From assembly GCF_038008685.1 (NCBI RefSeq), contig NZ_JBBOZQ010000001.1, forward strand, positions 3,286,001 through 3,350,000: 64,000 nt of DNA, given 5' to 3'. Positions 34,271 to 43,458 of the stretch are shown here, in pieces; position 1 is the first letter of the stretch; the number at the start of each line of letters is the position of its first letter. A model generated the notes under the pieces. The model saw only the letters and a program-made list of their open reading frames with translations. It did no database searches and was not told where the DNA came from. The position numbers were made by a program, and so were the translations under genes. The stretch comes from Lysinibacillus sp. FSL W8-0992 (lineage in GTDB: Bacteria; Bacillota; Bacilli; Bacillales_A; Planococcaceae).

Positions 34271-34591
34271 TATTTTCCCCACTTTATCAAATAAATTTTA
34301 TTTATATAATTATTAAAACTACTTTGTTATTATCTTAATTCCTATTTGTTTAGTCAAGTTTTTTGTTAAGAGAAATACTATTACAAATAATAGAGTAAAA
34401 GTGAATAAAATTATAGTTATTTTTTCATAAATTACTACTGATTATGCTCAAATAACATGTTTTCACTTAGGTGGAATTAGTTTTACACTCGTTGGTAACA
34501 ATTCGAAGGGTAAAACATGAGATTAAAAGATATTATCTAAAGATAAAATAATATAACTGCATAAGTATGAAGATTTTCAAAAAATTATAAA

Positions 34592-34624
34592 AAAGCTCAA
34601 ATAACTAGTAAGTTATTTGAGCTT
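34592..34624. terminator. Terminator of the Rpn-family gene
   Basis: AAAGCTCAAATAACT and AGTTATTTGAGCTT with a 4-base loop, just past the stop. Its left arm is preserved in the remnant at 22.9 kb. The remainder of the 361-base gap 34271-34631 is AT-rich with no recognisable feature. Confidence 0.8.
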
Positions 34625-34631
34625 AATCTAT

Positions 34632-35597
34632 CTATCTTTCTACATCCTGTCTTAACACTTGAATTTCTTCAAACGTTAAACTTGTTAACTCCATAATCTC
34701 TTCATTGCTATTTCCTTTTCCTATCATCTTTCTTGCAATGGCTTTTATACCTTCTTGAATGCCTTCTTGCATTCCTTTTTCAATCCCTGCTTGTTCTGCA
34801 TGGTATTTTGCATCTTCTAATGTTGCCACTTCGTCAATCATAAATTTGACTCGTGATTCGTACGCTATAATGGATTCTGGATCTTGACTTAGTTCTTCCC
34901 ACGCTTCAAACGCTTCACGTAAGTTTCTGTCTTTCATCGCTAATTCCTCCAATACTTTATAAATATCTTCATATACTTTCTGCTTGCGACCATCTACCAT
35001 AACAAGCAATAGCAACCATTTTACGATTATATCTTCAATAGGATTTAGTTCTTCCATTAGCCAAGCCTTTAAAAATTTATTCATTTCTATAAAATGAATT
35101 TCTAAAACATCATCTGATTTTTGTACACGCTGTAAAGTCTTATCTTCATATAAATGATACGTACTATGATAATGAGCAATATCTTTGAACAATGTAAAAT
35201 CACAAATATTTATAGTAATGGTTGGATTCAGTGTATAATAACCTTTTCCTTTTTGTAACTGCAAATTATACAGCCTTGACCAATAAAATAAAGTTCGTTT
35301 GAACATGTCATTTTTATTCGCTAATTGTATTTCTATATTAATTATATCTTCTTTTTCTGTTTTTACGACAATATCTAAGCGGGATTGTTTATCCTCTTTA
35401 TACTCCCCACCTACTTCATGGTTGATAAACGTTATTTCTTTTATTTTGTTGCTACCTGTCCAGTTTAATATAGCATTCAGAAAAACAATTGTTAGTTGTT
35501 TATTTCGTTCACTACCAAAAAGATGCTTAAAAGCAAAATCAATCTTTAAATCCATTAGGTTTTTTAGTGGTATTCGACTAAGAACTTGATACTCCAT
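34632..35597 (-). CDS. Rpn-family recombination-promoting nuclease/putative transposase (PD-(D/E)XK)
   Basis: 321 residues. The N-terminus LKIDFAFKHLFGSERNKQLT is diagnostic of the PDDEXK_2/Rpn family. Active-site residues are probably Asp74 (SRLDIVV) and Glu89 with Gln91 (NIEIQLANK), the usual E-x-Q variant. The C-terminal AEQAGIEKGMQEGIQEGIKA repeat is also typical. These proteins are DNA endonucleases linked to recombination and spread as solitary genes. Its upstream region holds a Fur-type promoter block copied from, or shared with, 10.4 kb. Confidence 0.87.
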   Translation of the reverse strand: MEYQVLSRIPLKNLMDLKIDFAFKHLFGSERNKQLTIVFLNAILNWTGSNKIKEITFINHEVGGEYKEDKQSRLDIVVKTEKEDIINIEIQLANKNDMFKRTLFYWSRLYNLQLQKGKGYYTLNPTITINICDFTLFKDIAHYHSTYHLYEDKTLQRVQKSDDVLEIHFIEMNKFLKAWLMEELNPIEDIIVKWLLLLVMVDGRKQKVYEDIYKVLEELAMKDRNLREAFEAWEELSQDPESIIAYESRVKFMIDEVATLEDAKYHAEQAGIEKGMQEGIQEGIKAIARKMIGKGNSNEEIMELTSLTFEEIQVLRQDVER

Positions 35598-35782
35598 TAC
35601 TCATCAACCCCTGTCCTAAATATTATATCCTGCTTCTAATACTATTTTTATTAGTCTATTTAGTTTTGTTTAACTGTGACATTCGTCAATTTTTTTATTG
35701 TTCATCGTTCTTCTCATTCACAAACGAGTAAAAGATTGCTCACATCACTGATTGCTTTGTTTAAAATCTTCACCTTGTTATG

Positions 35783-35834
35783 TGATAATTATTCTCATTT
35801 ATTATATCGTAATGAGAAAATCCATTCTTGTCAA
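35783..35834 (-). promoter_or_regulatory. Sigma-A promoter overlapped by Fur-box-like site, copy 2
   Basis: On the minus strand: TTGACA (35834-35829), a 17-base spacer, TACGAT (35811-35806), then TGAGAATAATTATCA (35797-35783), one mismatch from the Fur consensus. The block 35750-35877 parallels 10358-10489 in order and spacing (TTTAAACAAAGCAATC ... AAGGAGC-CTAG-TTAAA ends). No gene like the one at 9.8 kb follows; the next gene is the Rpn homologue 190 bases away. Confidence 0.7.
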
Positions 35835-35964
35835 AATAAAAAACACCCTGTTTATATGCAAGGAGCACTAGCTTAAATACACCACTAAATTTTAATAGTA
35901 AATAGCAGTATAGACTATATTGGAAATATACTATTATCGCGATTCTATTATCAAAAATATCTAC

Positions 35965-36012
35965 AAAAAAATCATCTTATCTCTTAAAATGCTAAGAGAT
36001 AAGATGATTTTT
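35965..36012. terminator. Strong terminator after the 3-hydroxybutyrate operon
   Basis: ATCATCTTATCTCTTA and TAAGAGATAAGATGAT with a 6-base loop, flanked by A and T runs, 100 bases past the thiolase stop on the minus strand. Confidence 0.8.
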
Positions 36013-36116
36013 AAACAAACTTTCCTGTAAAATAAAATCTTTTTACTTCTATTAATACGCACTATAAGTTTTTAGATGTTAGAAACCCCCAAGCAGTGTG
36101 AATTCATATTGCACTA

Positions 36117-37298
36117 CTACACTGTTGGATTTTCTAGTAAAATAGCAATGCCTTGTCCGCCGCCAATGCATAAGCTTGCTACGCCGTATCTAACACCTCG
36201 TTTTTGCATTTCTAATGCAAGCGAGTAAGTAATACGCGCACCACTTGCACCGACTGGATGCCCAAGTGCTACTGCTCCGCCATTGACATTCACTTTTTCT
36301 TGATTAATACCTAACTCCTTTAAAACTGCTAATGACTGTGCAGCGAATGCTTCATTTAGTTCAAACAATCCGATTTCTTCTAATGTTAAATTTACTTTTT
36401 TCAATAATTTACGAATCGCTGGAGCTGGGCCAATTCCCATAATTGTTGGATCAACACCTGCCGTTGCGGAAATGACGATTTTTGCTAATGGCTTTAACTG
36501 ATGCTCCTGTAAGTAAGCTTCCGATACAAGAACGATTGCTGCGGCACCGTCATTAATACCACTTGCGTTCCCTGCTGATACTGAGCCGTCTTTTTTAAAT
36601 GCCGGTTTTAGTTTTGCTAGGGCTTCCATCGAAATCTCCTCGCGTATATGTTCATCCTCAGTTATCTCAATCATACCTTTACGTGTCTTTACTAATACTG
36701 GTGCAATTTCCTGTGCAAAACGACCTGAACGACGAGCTTCCGCTGCACGTTTATGTGAGTTGTAGGAGAACTCATCTTGTTCTTCACGTGATATTTCATA
36801 TTTCTCCGCTAAGTTTTCAGCCGTCATCCCCATACCACATCCTGCGACCTCATCATATAAAGTCGCCCACAACATATCTTCTACGATTGGTGCTTTATTG
36901 GGCGATCCAAAGCGTGTACCTCGTAATACTTGGGGTGCTTGGCTCATATTTTCTGTACCTCCAGCAATTGCCGCTTGAATATTTCCAAGTTCAATTTCTT
37001 GTGCTGCTGAAACAATTGCTTGTAAGCCCGACCCACATAAACGATTAACCGTAAGTGCAGTACTGTCCTCCGATAAACCACTTTTTAATCCGATGTGTCG
37101 CGCTAAATATGCCGAAGAACTTGTTGTTTGAATAATATTACCAAACACAATTTCGTCAATCTGATTTGCCATAAGTCCTGAACGTTTTAATGCTTCTTTT
37201 ACAACGACAACACCGAGATCGATATCAGTTGTATTAGCAAAGGCACCTCCAAAAGAACCAAATGCTGTTCTACTACCATTTACAATATATGCTGACAT
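36117..37298 (-). CDS. Acetyl-CoA C-acetyltransferase (thiolase)
   Basis: 393 residues, biosynthetic-type thiolase fold, cytosolic. The acyl-enzyme Cys88 lies in NRLCGSGLQAIV, the active His in NVNGGAVALGHPVGASGARI, and the second Cys in ASLCIGGGQG. The start is ATG 37298 after GGGGGG; the upstream in-frame extension is rejected. Last gene of the operon, where it would split acetoacetyl-CoA into two acetyl-CoA after the CoA transferase step. Confidence 0.94.
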   Translation of the reverse strand: MSAYIVNGSRTAFGSFGGAFANTTDIDLGVVVVKEALKRSGLMANQIDEIVFGNIIQTTSSSAYLARHIGLKSGLSEDSTALTVNRLCGSGLQAIVSAAQEIELGNIQAAIAGGTENMSQAPQVLRGTRFGSPNKAPIVEDMLWATLYDEVAGCGMGMTAENLAEKYEISREEQDEFSYNSHKRAAEARRSGRFAQEIAPVLVKTRKGMIEITEDEHIREEISMEALAKLKPAFKKDGSVSAGNASGINDGAAAIVLVSEAYLQEHQLKPLAKIVISATAGVDPTIMGIGPAPAIRKLLKKVNLTLEEIGLFELNEAFAAQSLAVLKELGINQEKVNVNGGAVALGHPVGASGARITYSLALEMQKRGVRYGVASLCIGGGQGIAILLENPTV

Positions 37299-37317
37299 GG
37301 TTAATCCCCCCTTTTTT

Positions 37318-38070
37318 TTACATCCCACCCGAAACATTAAGTGCTTCGCCAGTTATAGCCGTTGCATGTTTTGAAGAAATGAAGTATACACTATCTGCAA
37401 TTTCTTCAGCTGTAATAAAACGTTGCATTGCTTGCTTCGGATATACAATTTCGGTTAATGCCTCTGCTTCAGTCATACCTCTACTTTCTTCAAGATCTTT
37501 TAATTGTTTCACAAGTAAAGGTGTTTTCACTGGTCCAGGTAGAATAGCATTTACCGTAATCCCATGCGCGGCACCTTCAAGTGATGCTACACGTGTTAAA
37601 CCAATTACACCGTGCTTTGCTGCAACATATGCCACTTTTTCGGGTGTTGCTAGTTCACCATGAACCGAAGAAATATTAACTATCCGACCATGTTTTTGCT
37701 TTTTCATATACGGGAATACATATTTCGTCATTAAGAACGGTCCTTTTAGCATGACACTTTGAAGTAAATCCCACTGATCTTCTGGAAAATCTTCAATTCT
37801 AGCACGGTATTGTAAGCCCGCATTATTCACTAGCACATGGAGTTCGTGATTTTCACAAATACGATTTATTACTTGCTGAACTGAATTTGTATTTGAAACA
37901 TCTAATTCAACTGCTTCAACCTTCCCTGGATATAAGTCAGCTACTGCCTGTGCAGCTTCTAACTTTACATCGGCAGCGAATACGTAATCTCCTTCAGTGA
38001 CAAACTTCTCCACCATTGCTGATCCTAGACCTCCACCTGCACCAGTCACTAAAATATTACGCATGTTCAA
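37318..38070 (-). CDS. 3-hydroxybutyrate dehydrogenase (SDR family)
   Basis: 250 residues, classical short-chain dehydrogenase. Cofactor loop TGAGGGLG is at 9-16, NNAG at 82-85, and Ser134/135, Tyr148 and Lys152 form the catalytic set. Asp34 after the second strand favours NAD(H). In this operon it most likely oxidises D-3-hydroxybutyrate to acetoacetate. Its start overlaps the end of the 3-hydroxyacyl-CoA dehydrogenase gene by 14 bases. Confidence 0.87.
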   Translation of the reverse strand: MNMRNILVTGAGGGLGSAMVEKFVTEGDYVFAADVKLEAAQAVADLYPGKVEAVELDVSNTNSVQQVINRICENHELHVLVNNAGLQYRARIEDFPEDQWDLLQSVMLKGPFLMTKYVFPYMKKQKHGRIVNISSVHGELATPEKVAYVAAKHGVIGLTRVASLEGAAHGITVNAILPGPVKTPLLVKQLKDLEESRGMTEAEALTEIVYPKQAMQRFITAEEIADSVYFISSKHATAITGEALNVSGGM

Positions 38071-39013
38071 TCCCCCTTTGAATAGTAGTAAATGTTTTTA
38101 GTTGTTGAATTAATGACCGATCACGCTCGATTACGTATTCATCTAAACCTTTTCCAGGATATTCAAAGAAACCTTTAGAAGCTTTGACACCTAGGTAGCC
38201 TTGTTCAGTTTTATCCTTAATCACACTATACGAGCGAACCTTAGATTCAATTGCTGGCTGTAATTGATCCAGTACTATGCCCCAAACATCCAATCCACCA
38301 AAATCGATAATTTTCAATAAACCACTGGAGGCAAATCGGAAACCTGGACCTGCGAATATTGCCTTTTCTAAATCCTGTTCTGACACAACACCGTCTTCTA
38401 ACAATGCTAATGCTTCACGTGCTAACGCTACTTGAATACGATTTGCTACTAAGCCTGGTACTTCAACACGAACTTTAATTGTCACTTTGCCCACTTTTTT
38501 CATTAATGTGTCAACTTCATCGTATGTCTCTTGCTTAGTATCAGGACCTTTAAGCAGCTCCACAAGCGGTACAATATGCGCAGGGTTAAAAAAATGTGTT
38601 AACATCACTTTATCTTTTCGCTTCTCTACATAACGAACGATTTCTGAAAGTTTTAAGCTTGAAGTATTTGATGTTAAAATTGTATGATCAGCACAAACCT
38701 CATCAAGCTGCTTAAAAATTTTCTGCTTAAGCTCAAGATTTTCCGTGGCAGATTCTATGACTAAATCACAATCAGCAAGCTCTTCTATTTTTGTAGTAAA
38801 TGTTAAACGATCAACAATCGTTTTATCCGAATCTTCGAACACTGTCCCCTCTTCCCTGAAAATTGTCAGATACGTATTCAGTTTTTCACTAGCTAATCGT
38901 AGAGATTCTTCGTTAATATCTTGTAAAACAACAGATATTCCATTTGTGATAAATTGAAAAGCAATACCAAATCCCATTGTTCCAGATCCTATAACCCCAA
39001 TTTTTTGAATCAT
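38057..39013 (-). CDS. 3-hydroxyacyl-CoA dehydrogenase (3-hydroxybutyryl-CoA type)
   Basis: 318 residues. N-terminal Rossmann domain with GSGTMGFG at 9-16, catalytic THFFNPAHIVPLVE, and the C-terminal helical dimer domain (SKGFFEYPG). NAD-dependent oxidation of 3-hydroxyacyl-CoA. Together with the SDR it gives the operon two routes to acetoacetate or acetoacetyl-CoA. Lies 20 bases after the permease gene. Confidence 0.9.
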   Translation of the reverse strand: MIQKIGVIGSGTMGFGIAFQFITNGISVVLQDINEESLRLASEKLNTYLTIFREEGTVFEDSDKTIVDRLTFTTKIEELADCDLVIESATENLELKQKIFKQLDEVCADHTILTSNTSSLKLSEIVRYVEKRKDKVMLTHFFNPAHIVPLVELLKGPDTKQETYDEVDTLMKKVGKVTIKVRVEVPGLVANRIQVALAREALALLEDGVVSEQDLEKAIFAGPGFRFASSGLLKIIDFGGLDVWGIVLDQLQPAIESKVRSYSVIKDKTEQGYLGVKASKGFFEYPGKGLDEYVIERDRSLIQQLKTFTTIQRGIEHA

Positions 39014-39032
39014 CTTCCTTCCCCCTTAAGTA

Positions 39033-40343
39033 TTAATATAATAAAATTGCTGCTATTAGCATTGGAATACTTGCAATTAATGGTGCAATAACCGAAACGA
39101 CAAAGATATGTTTATAAGCATCCTTATGGGTTAACTTTGAAGCTACTAAAATTGTAATAACAGCCCCATTATGTGGTAGCGAGTCTAGACCGCCCGAAGC
39201 AATTGCGGCTACTCTATGCATTGCATCAGGATTTAACCCCATTTTCAAGTAAGTCGATGATAGCGCTTCCATTGCAATTCCTAGCCCACCACTTGAAGAT
39301 CCAGTAATTCCAGCAAGTGCTGTAGTTGCTAGGAAAAGTGAAATAAGCGGACTACCTGGAATTTGCGCCATTGCTTCATTAAAAATACTGAAACCAGTAG
39401 TAATCGCTATAACCGAACCATACCCAACATCCGCACTCGTATTAATAATTGGCAGTACCGCTGATACAGCGCCTTCGTTAAGTGTATTTTTCTTGACTTC
39501 AATGTATTTCCAGAACAATACCGTTGTTAATAATACAACGCCCATTAGCGTGTAAATGATTTCAACTTTGAAGATATTCAGAGCGATTAACAAGGCAATT
39601 GGCGGAATTAAACTTAAAAATGCATTTGGTAATGAACGGCCCTCGTAAATATCTTTAATACCATCTTTGCCATTATTATCTGGGTTTGTCATACCTGCAT
39701 AAGTTTCCTTGCGTTGTTCTGAACGTTTTAACGCAAATTTCATATACCATAGGTTTATCGCAATAACAAAAACGGCTGCGATAATCCCTAATAATGGAGC
39801 TGCTGTAACCGTTGTACCAAGGTAGTTTGTTGGGATAATGTTCTGTACAGAAGGGGTTCCTGGTAACATCGTCATTGTAAAGGTCCCAATCCCTGTAAAA
39901 AACGCTGCCATAAATAGATGCCACGGAATATCTAACTCTTTGAATAATGGCTTTGCTATTGGTAATACTGCGAAAATAACTACGAATAAACTTATACCAC
40001 CATACGTTAAGAACGCACAGATAACCATAATTGCTACTAACACTTTATATTTACTATCTTTTCCGATAATTCGAAGTAAAAGATTGGCGATTTGACGAGC
40101 CGCTCCACTATCATCCATTAGCTTACCGAACATTGCTGCAAATAAAAAAATTAGAAAATAATTTCGAACGTAATTGATAAAACCAGTCATGTACGTTTCT
40201 TGGAACGTTTCTAAAATCGGAAACCCATTCGTCACCATAACGAATAAGCTTACAACTGGAGCAATAATGATAATACTAAATCCTCTTAGTGCTAATACGA
40301 TTAATAATATTAATGAAATTGTAATCGTAATTAAACTCCACAT
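39033..40343 (-). CDS. GntP-family permease, probably for 3-hydroxybutyrate or a related acid
   Basis: 436 residues, 11-12 helices. GntP/citrate-family features include MLPGTPSVQNIIPTNYLGT and GITGSSSGGLGIAM and SGGLDSLPHNGAVI near the end. The family carries gluconate, citrate or short hydroxy acids; the operon context (3-hydroxybutyrate dehydrogenase and acetoacetate CoA transferase) argues for 3-hydroxybutyrate. The substrate is inference. Confidence 0.88.
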   Translation of the reverse strand: MWSLITITISLILLIVLALRGFSIIIIAPVVSLFVMVTNGFPILETFQETYMTGFINYVRNYFLIFLFAAMFGKLMDDSGAARQIANLLLRIIGKDSKYKVLVAIMVICAFLTYGGISLFVVIFAVLPIAKPLFKELDIPWHLFMAAFFTGIGTFTMTMLPGTPSVQNIIPTNYLGTTVTAAPLLGIIAAVFVIAINLWYMKFALKRSEQRKETYAGMTNPDNNGKDGIKDIYEGRSLPNAFLSLIPPIALLIALNIFKVEIIYTLMGVVLLTTVLFWKYIEVKKNTLNEGAVSAVLPIINTSADVGYGSVIAITTGFSIFNEAMAQIPGSPLISLFLATTALAGITGSSSGGLGIAMEALSSTYLKMGLNPDAMHRVAAIASGGLDSLPHNGAVITILVASKLTHKDAYKHIFVVSVIAPLIASIPMLIAAILLY

Positions 40344-40359
40344 AGGCTTCCTCCTTCAA

Positions 40360-41004
40360 TTAGATACTAATTTTTCGTTTTAATGGTAATCCAATGCGTG
40401 ATTCTAATTCTTCAAATGTTAAATCCCCATAAATATCCTTAATGAAAATCTCACCATTTTGGAATAAAAAGTTCGCATACTCCGTAACAAGTTGATTAAC
40501 ACGACGCTCACCGCTAGAATCCAACGTTAAAGTTTCTACAAGTTTAGAAGAACCATTTTTGGTGAAAAGGGTACTTGCTACAATTACCTTCTTCGCACCA
40601 GCGACTAAATCCATTGCGCCACCGACACCTAAAATGGGTTGATTCGGTACAGACCAGTTCGCAATTTCGCCATAACAATCAATCTCCAATGCGCCTAGAA
40701 CAGCTACATCCACATGTTTCCCTCGTATCATCGCAAATGAGAAAGCGCTATCAAAAAAAGCTGCTTCTGGCGTAATTGTGACAGGAGCTTTCCCGGCATC
40801 TATTAAATCTATATCTTGCTCATTTTCATGAGGCGGTGGCCCCATGCCAATTAAGCCATTTTCAGTTTGGAAATATATCTTTTTATCATCAATATATTTT
40901 GAGACTAGCGTTGGAATTCCCACGCCTAGGTTGACTACATCGCCATCTTTTAGCTCATTTGCAATATGCATTGCAATTATTTCACGACTACTTAGCTTCA
41001 ACAT
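40360..41004 (-). CDS. atoA: 3-oxoacid/acetoacetate CoA-transferase subunit B
   Basis: 214 residues. Catalytic Glu in the FQTENGLIGMGP motif, and GVGGAMDLVAGAKKVIV as the conserved second motif. Start ATG 41004 with GGGGGGACC before it; it overlaps the alpha-subunit stop by 17 bases, ensuring equal synthesis. Works with the next subunit to move CoA onto acetoacetate. The ScoB and AtoA names are used interchangeably for this subunit. Confidence 0.92.
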   Translation of the reverse strand: MLKLSSREIIAMHIANELKDGDVVNLGVGIPTLVSKYIDDKKIYFQTENGLIGMGPPPHENEQDIDLIDAGKAPVTITPEAAFFDSAFSFAMIRGKHVDVAVLGALEIDCYGEIANWSVPNQPILGVGGAMDLVAGAKKVIVASTLFTKNGSSKLVETLTLDSSGERRVNQLVTEYANFLFQNGEIFIKDIYGDLTFEELESRIGLPLKRKISI

Positions 41005-41674
41005 AGGTCCCCCCTTGTTTGATGTACTTACTTTCAATAACGTAATCTACAAAAATATGGGGTGTTATAATTTCCTCAGGATTTAGCTCCCCTATTTCAA
41101 CGATTTCATCGACTTCCACAATGACTGTTTCTGCAGCCGTTGCCATTATCGGATTAAAGTTTCTTGCAGTTGTGTGATAAACCAAATTGCCCGCTTTATC
41201 GGCTTTCGCGGCTTTAATGAGGGCAATATCCCCTTTGATTGCCTTCTCAAATAAATAACGAACACCATCAATCTCTCGAACTTCCTTTCCTTCTGCTAGT
41301 CTCGTTCCAACACCAGTTGGCGTATAAAAACCACCGATGCCAGCACCCCCACTACGAATTGCCTCTGCTAAAGTACCTTGGGGCATTAAATCAATTTTTA
41401 AATTTCCCATTGACCAAGCCATTATAGCTTCTTTGTTAATCGTGAAAAATGAACCAATTGCTTTATCGATTTTTCCTGCCTCGAACACTTTATAAAGACC
41501 TTTCCCTTCATCCCCAAGATTATTGCTGACAACTTCATAATTTCCTGCCTCAAACTTCGCAACAGCATCTAATAATGTTAACGGTGTACCAGAAATGCCA
41601 AACCCTCCTACTAATAGACGCATAGAATCCTTAAACAAAAATTCTAGCTCTTCAGCTTTTCTCAGCTTTTCCAT
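40988..41674 (-). CDS. atoD: 3-oxoacid/acetoacetate CoA-transferase subunit A
   Basis: 228 residues. The glycine-rich loop LLVGGFGISGTPLTLL near residue 20 and GSGGAGIGGFYTPTGVGT in the middle are signatures of the alpha subunit. Start ATG 41674, with AAGGAGTGAT upstream; an in-frame GTG 12 bases earlier overlaps that site and is less likely. First gene of the operon, 26 bases from a perfect palindrome shared with the divergent TetR gene. Confidence 0.92.
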   Translation of the reverse strand: MEKLRKAEELEFLFKDSMRLLVGGFGISGTPLTLLDAVAKFEAGNYEVVSNNLGDEGKGLYKVFEAGKIDKAIGSFFTINKEAIMAWSMGNLKIDLMPQGTLAEAIRSGGAGIGGFYTPTGVGTRLAEGKEVREIDGVRYLFEKAIKGDIALIKAAKADKAGNLVYHTTARNFNPIMATAAETVIVEVDEIVEIGELNPEEIITPHIFVDYVIESKYIKQGGTYVEAK

Positions 41675-41699
41675 TTTTATTATCACTCCTTATTAGACT

Positions 41700-41711
41700 A
41701 GACTATAGTCT
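41700..41711. promoter_or_regulatory. Probable TetR operator of the 3-hydroxybutyrate operon
   Basis: AGACTATAGTCT, a perfect 12-bp palindrome with a flanking AGACT repeat, in the 105-base gap between atoD and the divergent TetR-family gene. Binding by that protein is inferred from position. Confidence 0.65.
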
Positions 41712-41779
41712 GATGATATAATGAGAATAAATAATAGTCAAACATTTTAGAAAATTCTTTCTTTAAGGAGCGAAACATA

Positions 41780-42379
41780 ATGGATTTAGAGAATAAAACA
41801 ACAAAAGGCATTCAAACACAACTTCATATCATGACCGTAGCACTTGAATTATTTAAAACACTTGGCTACGATAATGTTTCTGTGGATCGAATTGTCAAGG
41901 AAAGTAAAACATCAAAGGGGTCCTTTTATCAACATTTCCCATCTAAATCAAGCATTTTCATGATGCGTTTTATGGAAATGGACAAAAGCTATGTACATAT
42001 CTATGAGGAATTGAAGCAACAATATACTTTAGCAATAGAACGACTGGAAGCCTTCTGTCTAGCTGTATTCCGTTGTATTGAGGAAGAGATGGGAAAGGAT
42101 TTAATGCGGGTTATTTACTCCGCAGCCATCATAAGTAATGAGCATACTTTTTTCACAAATGAAAATCGTAAACTGTATGTCATTCTTCACCAAATAATTG
42201 AAGAAGGAAAAGAAGATCAATCAATTCGACACTTTGATTCTACGGAAAAATTTTTTCAGATGATTGTACAAAGTTTGATGGGAGCCATTTATTATTGGGG
42301 TTTGCAGTTAGATAATGCAAAATTAGAGGATTTAGGAAAACCCTTAATAAATCAGCTCATAACAAGTCTTCGAAACTAG
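41780..42379 (+). CDS. TetR-family regulator
   Basis: 199 residues. The N-terminal helix-turn-helix (about 15-60: LGYDNVSVDRIVKES then GSFYQHFPSKSSIF) is standard TetR; the ligand domain is divergent. Start ATG 41780 behind AAGGAGCG. It is divergent from the 3-hydroxybutyrate operon and most likely represses it until an intermediate such as a short acyl-CoA appears; the ligand is not known. Confidence 0.87.
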   Translation: MDLENKTTKGIQTQLHIMTVALELFKTLGYDNVSVDRIVKESKTSKGSFYQHFPSKSSIFMMRFMEMDKSYVHIYEELKQQYTLAIERLEAFCLAVFRCIEEEMGKDLMRVIYSAAIISNEHTFFTNENRKLYVILHQIIEEGKEDQSIRHFDSTEKFFQMIVQSLMGAIYYWGLQLDNAKLEDLGKPLINQLITSLRN

Positions 42380-42514
42380 CTAAAAAATTAAAAAAACAGA
42401 GCCTATGAAGAAAAATAAATCTTATATTAGAAATCCATTAGCTTTTAAATAGTTATGCCGATATTGACATGCATTTGCTAATATTTTCAGTAAAGCCGTT
42501 GGATCATAATAAAA

Positions 42515-42546
42515 AACTCCTCAAAATTAAGCTGCTTTGGGGAGTT
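42515..42546 (-). terminator. Terminator after the YczE-like gene
   Basis: AACTCCTCAAA and TTTGGGGAGTT form an 11-bp stem with one G-T pair, 30 bases past the stop on the minus strand, ending in T on that strand. Confidence 0.65.
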
Positions 42547-42575
42547 AGTTTATGTTTATTATTTTTGCAATTGAA

Positions 42576-43274
42576 TTATTTTGCTATCGGTTGAGTAATT
42601 TCAAATCCTTTTTTTTCCTTATTTCTTTTGTACATGTAAGTAAATAGTTTAATATATTGTCCAACAAGTATAGCGTTTAAAACTGTGCCTTCTCGAATAA
42701 ACATAATTTTACCTGCTAAAATAAGACCGAAGATTAGTGCTAAAGCAAGTAAAGTCAAATCAAAGCACGTTTTAACATTCCCCCATTTAAATCCAGTCCT
42801 TAGTTGAACAGCATTAACGAAATTATCAATAGGCATTAGAACAACTTTAGATTGAAGCATAAGGAATACACCAAAAGCTAAAAATGCATCTCCAATAACA
42901 AGTGTTAAAAATTTCGTCCAATACTCAGGAAGATTGAGGTAAGTAAATGTAAGAGATAGATTGAAATCTAAAAAAACTGCAAATATCGCCGAAGCAACAA
43001 GCCCCATAATATGGTATAACTTAAAACCCTTTCTGTAGACTAAAAATGCCAACACTAACATGATACACTCTAAAATGAAATTTGCCTTTCCCTGTGTTAA
43101 CCAATCAAAATGCACAACAAAAACTCTTTGAAAGGCACTTTGAGGTGAAATGCCAATCCCCGCTGTTATTGCTAAACTAACACCAATTGACAATATATAT
43201 ATTCCAATGATATATACAATCCATCTTTTTATTAAACTGTTTTTATCGGATTTTAAAACGCTTTCATTTTGCAT
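42576..43274 (-). CDS. YczE/YyaS/YitT-family membrane protein
   Basis: 232 residues with about five membrane helices. The pattern GVSLAITAGIGISPQSAF near residue 30 and MPIDNFVNAV in the middle are typical of the YczE/YitT group, whose biochemical role is unknown. It lies downstream of the adenine deaminase family gene in the same direction, 184 bases away, so it may be co-transcribed and serve nucleobase or ammonium handling, but this is unproved. Confidence 0.75.
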   Translation of the reverse strand: MQNESVLKSDKNSLIKRWIVYIIGIYILSIGVSLAITAGIGISPQSAFQRVFVVHFDWLTQGKANFILECIMLVLAFLVYRKGFKLYHIMGLVASAIFAVFLDFNLSLTFTYLNLPEYWTKFLTLVIGDAFLAFGVFLMLQSKVVLMPIDNFVNAVQLRTGFKWGNVKTCFDLTLLALALIFGLILAGKIMFIREGTVLNAILVGQYIKLFTYMYKRNKEKKGFEITQPIAK

Positions 43275-43458
43275 AAAAATCCTCCCTTTACCCCTTGTGA
43301 AATTTTATAGTATTGCCAATCATGTAAATCTTGAGTGGAACATTTAGCACTAGTGCCTCTTGGTAGAAAATAATTTTCTCACCGCACATGTATCATTAAA
43401 ATGTTTCTCTAAACAGCCTAAATAAGGTGTAAGTAATATGCACAGGATTTATTGAGTC

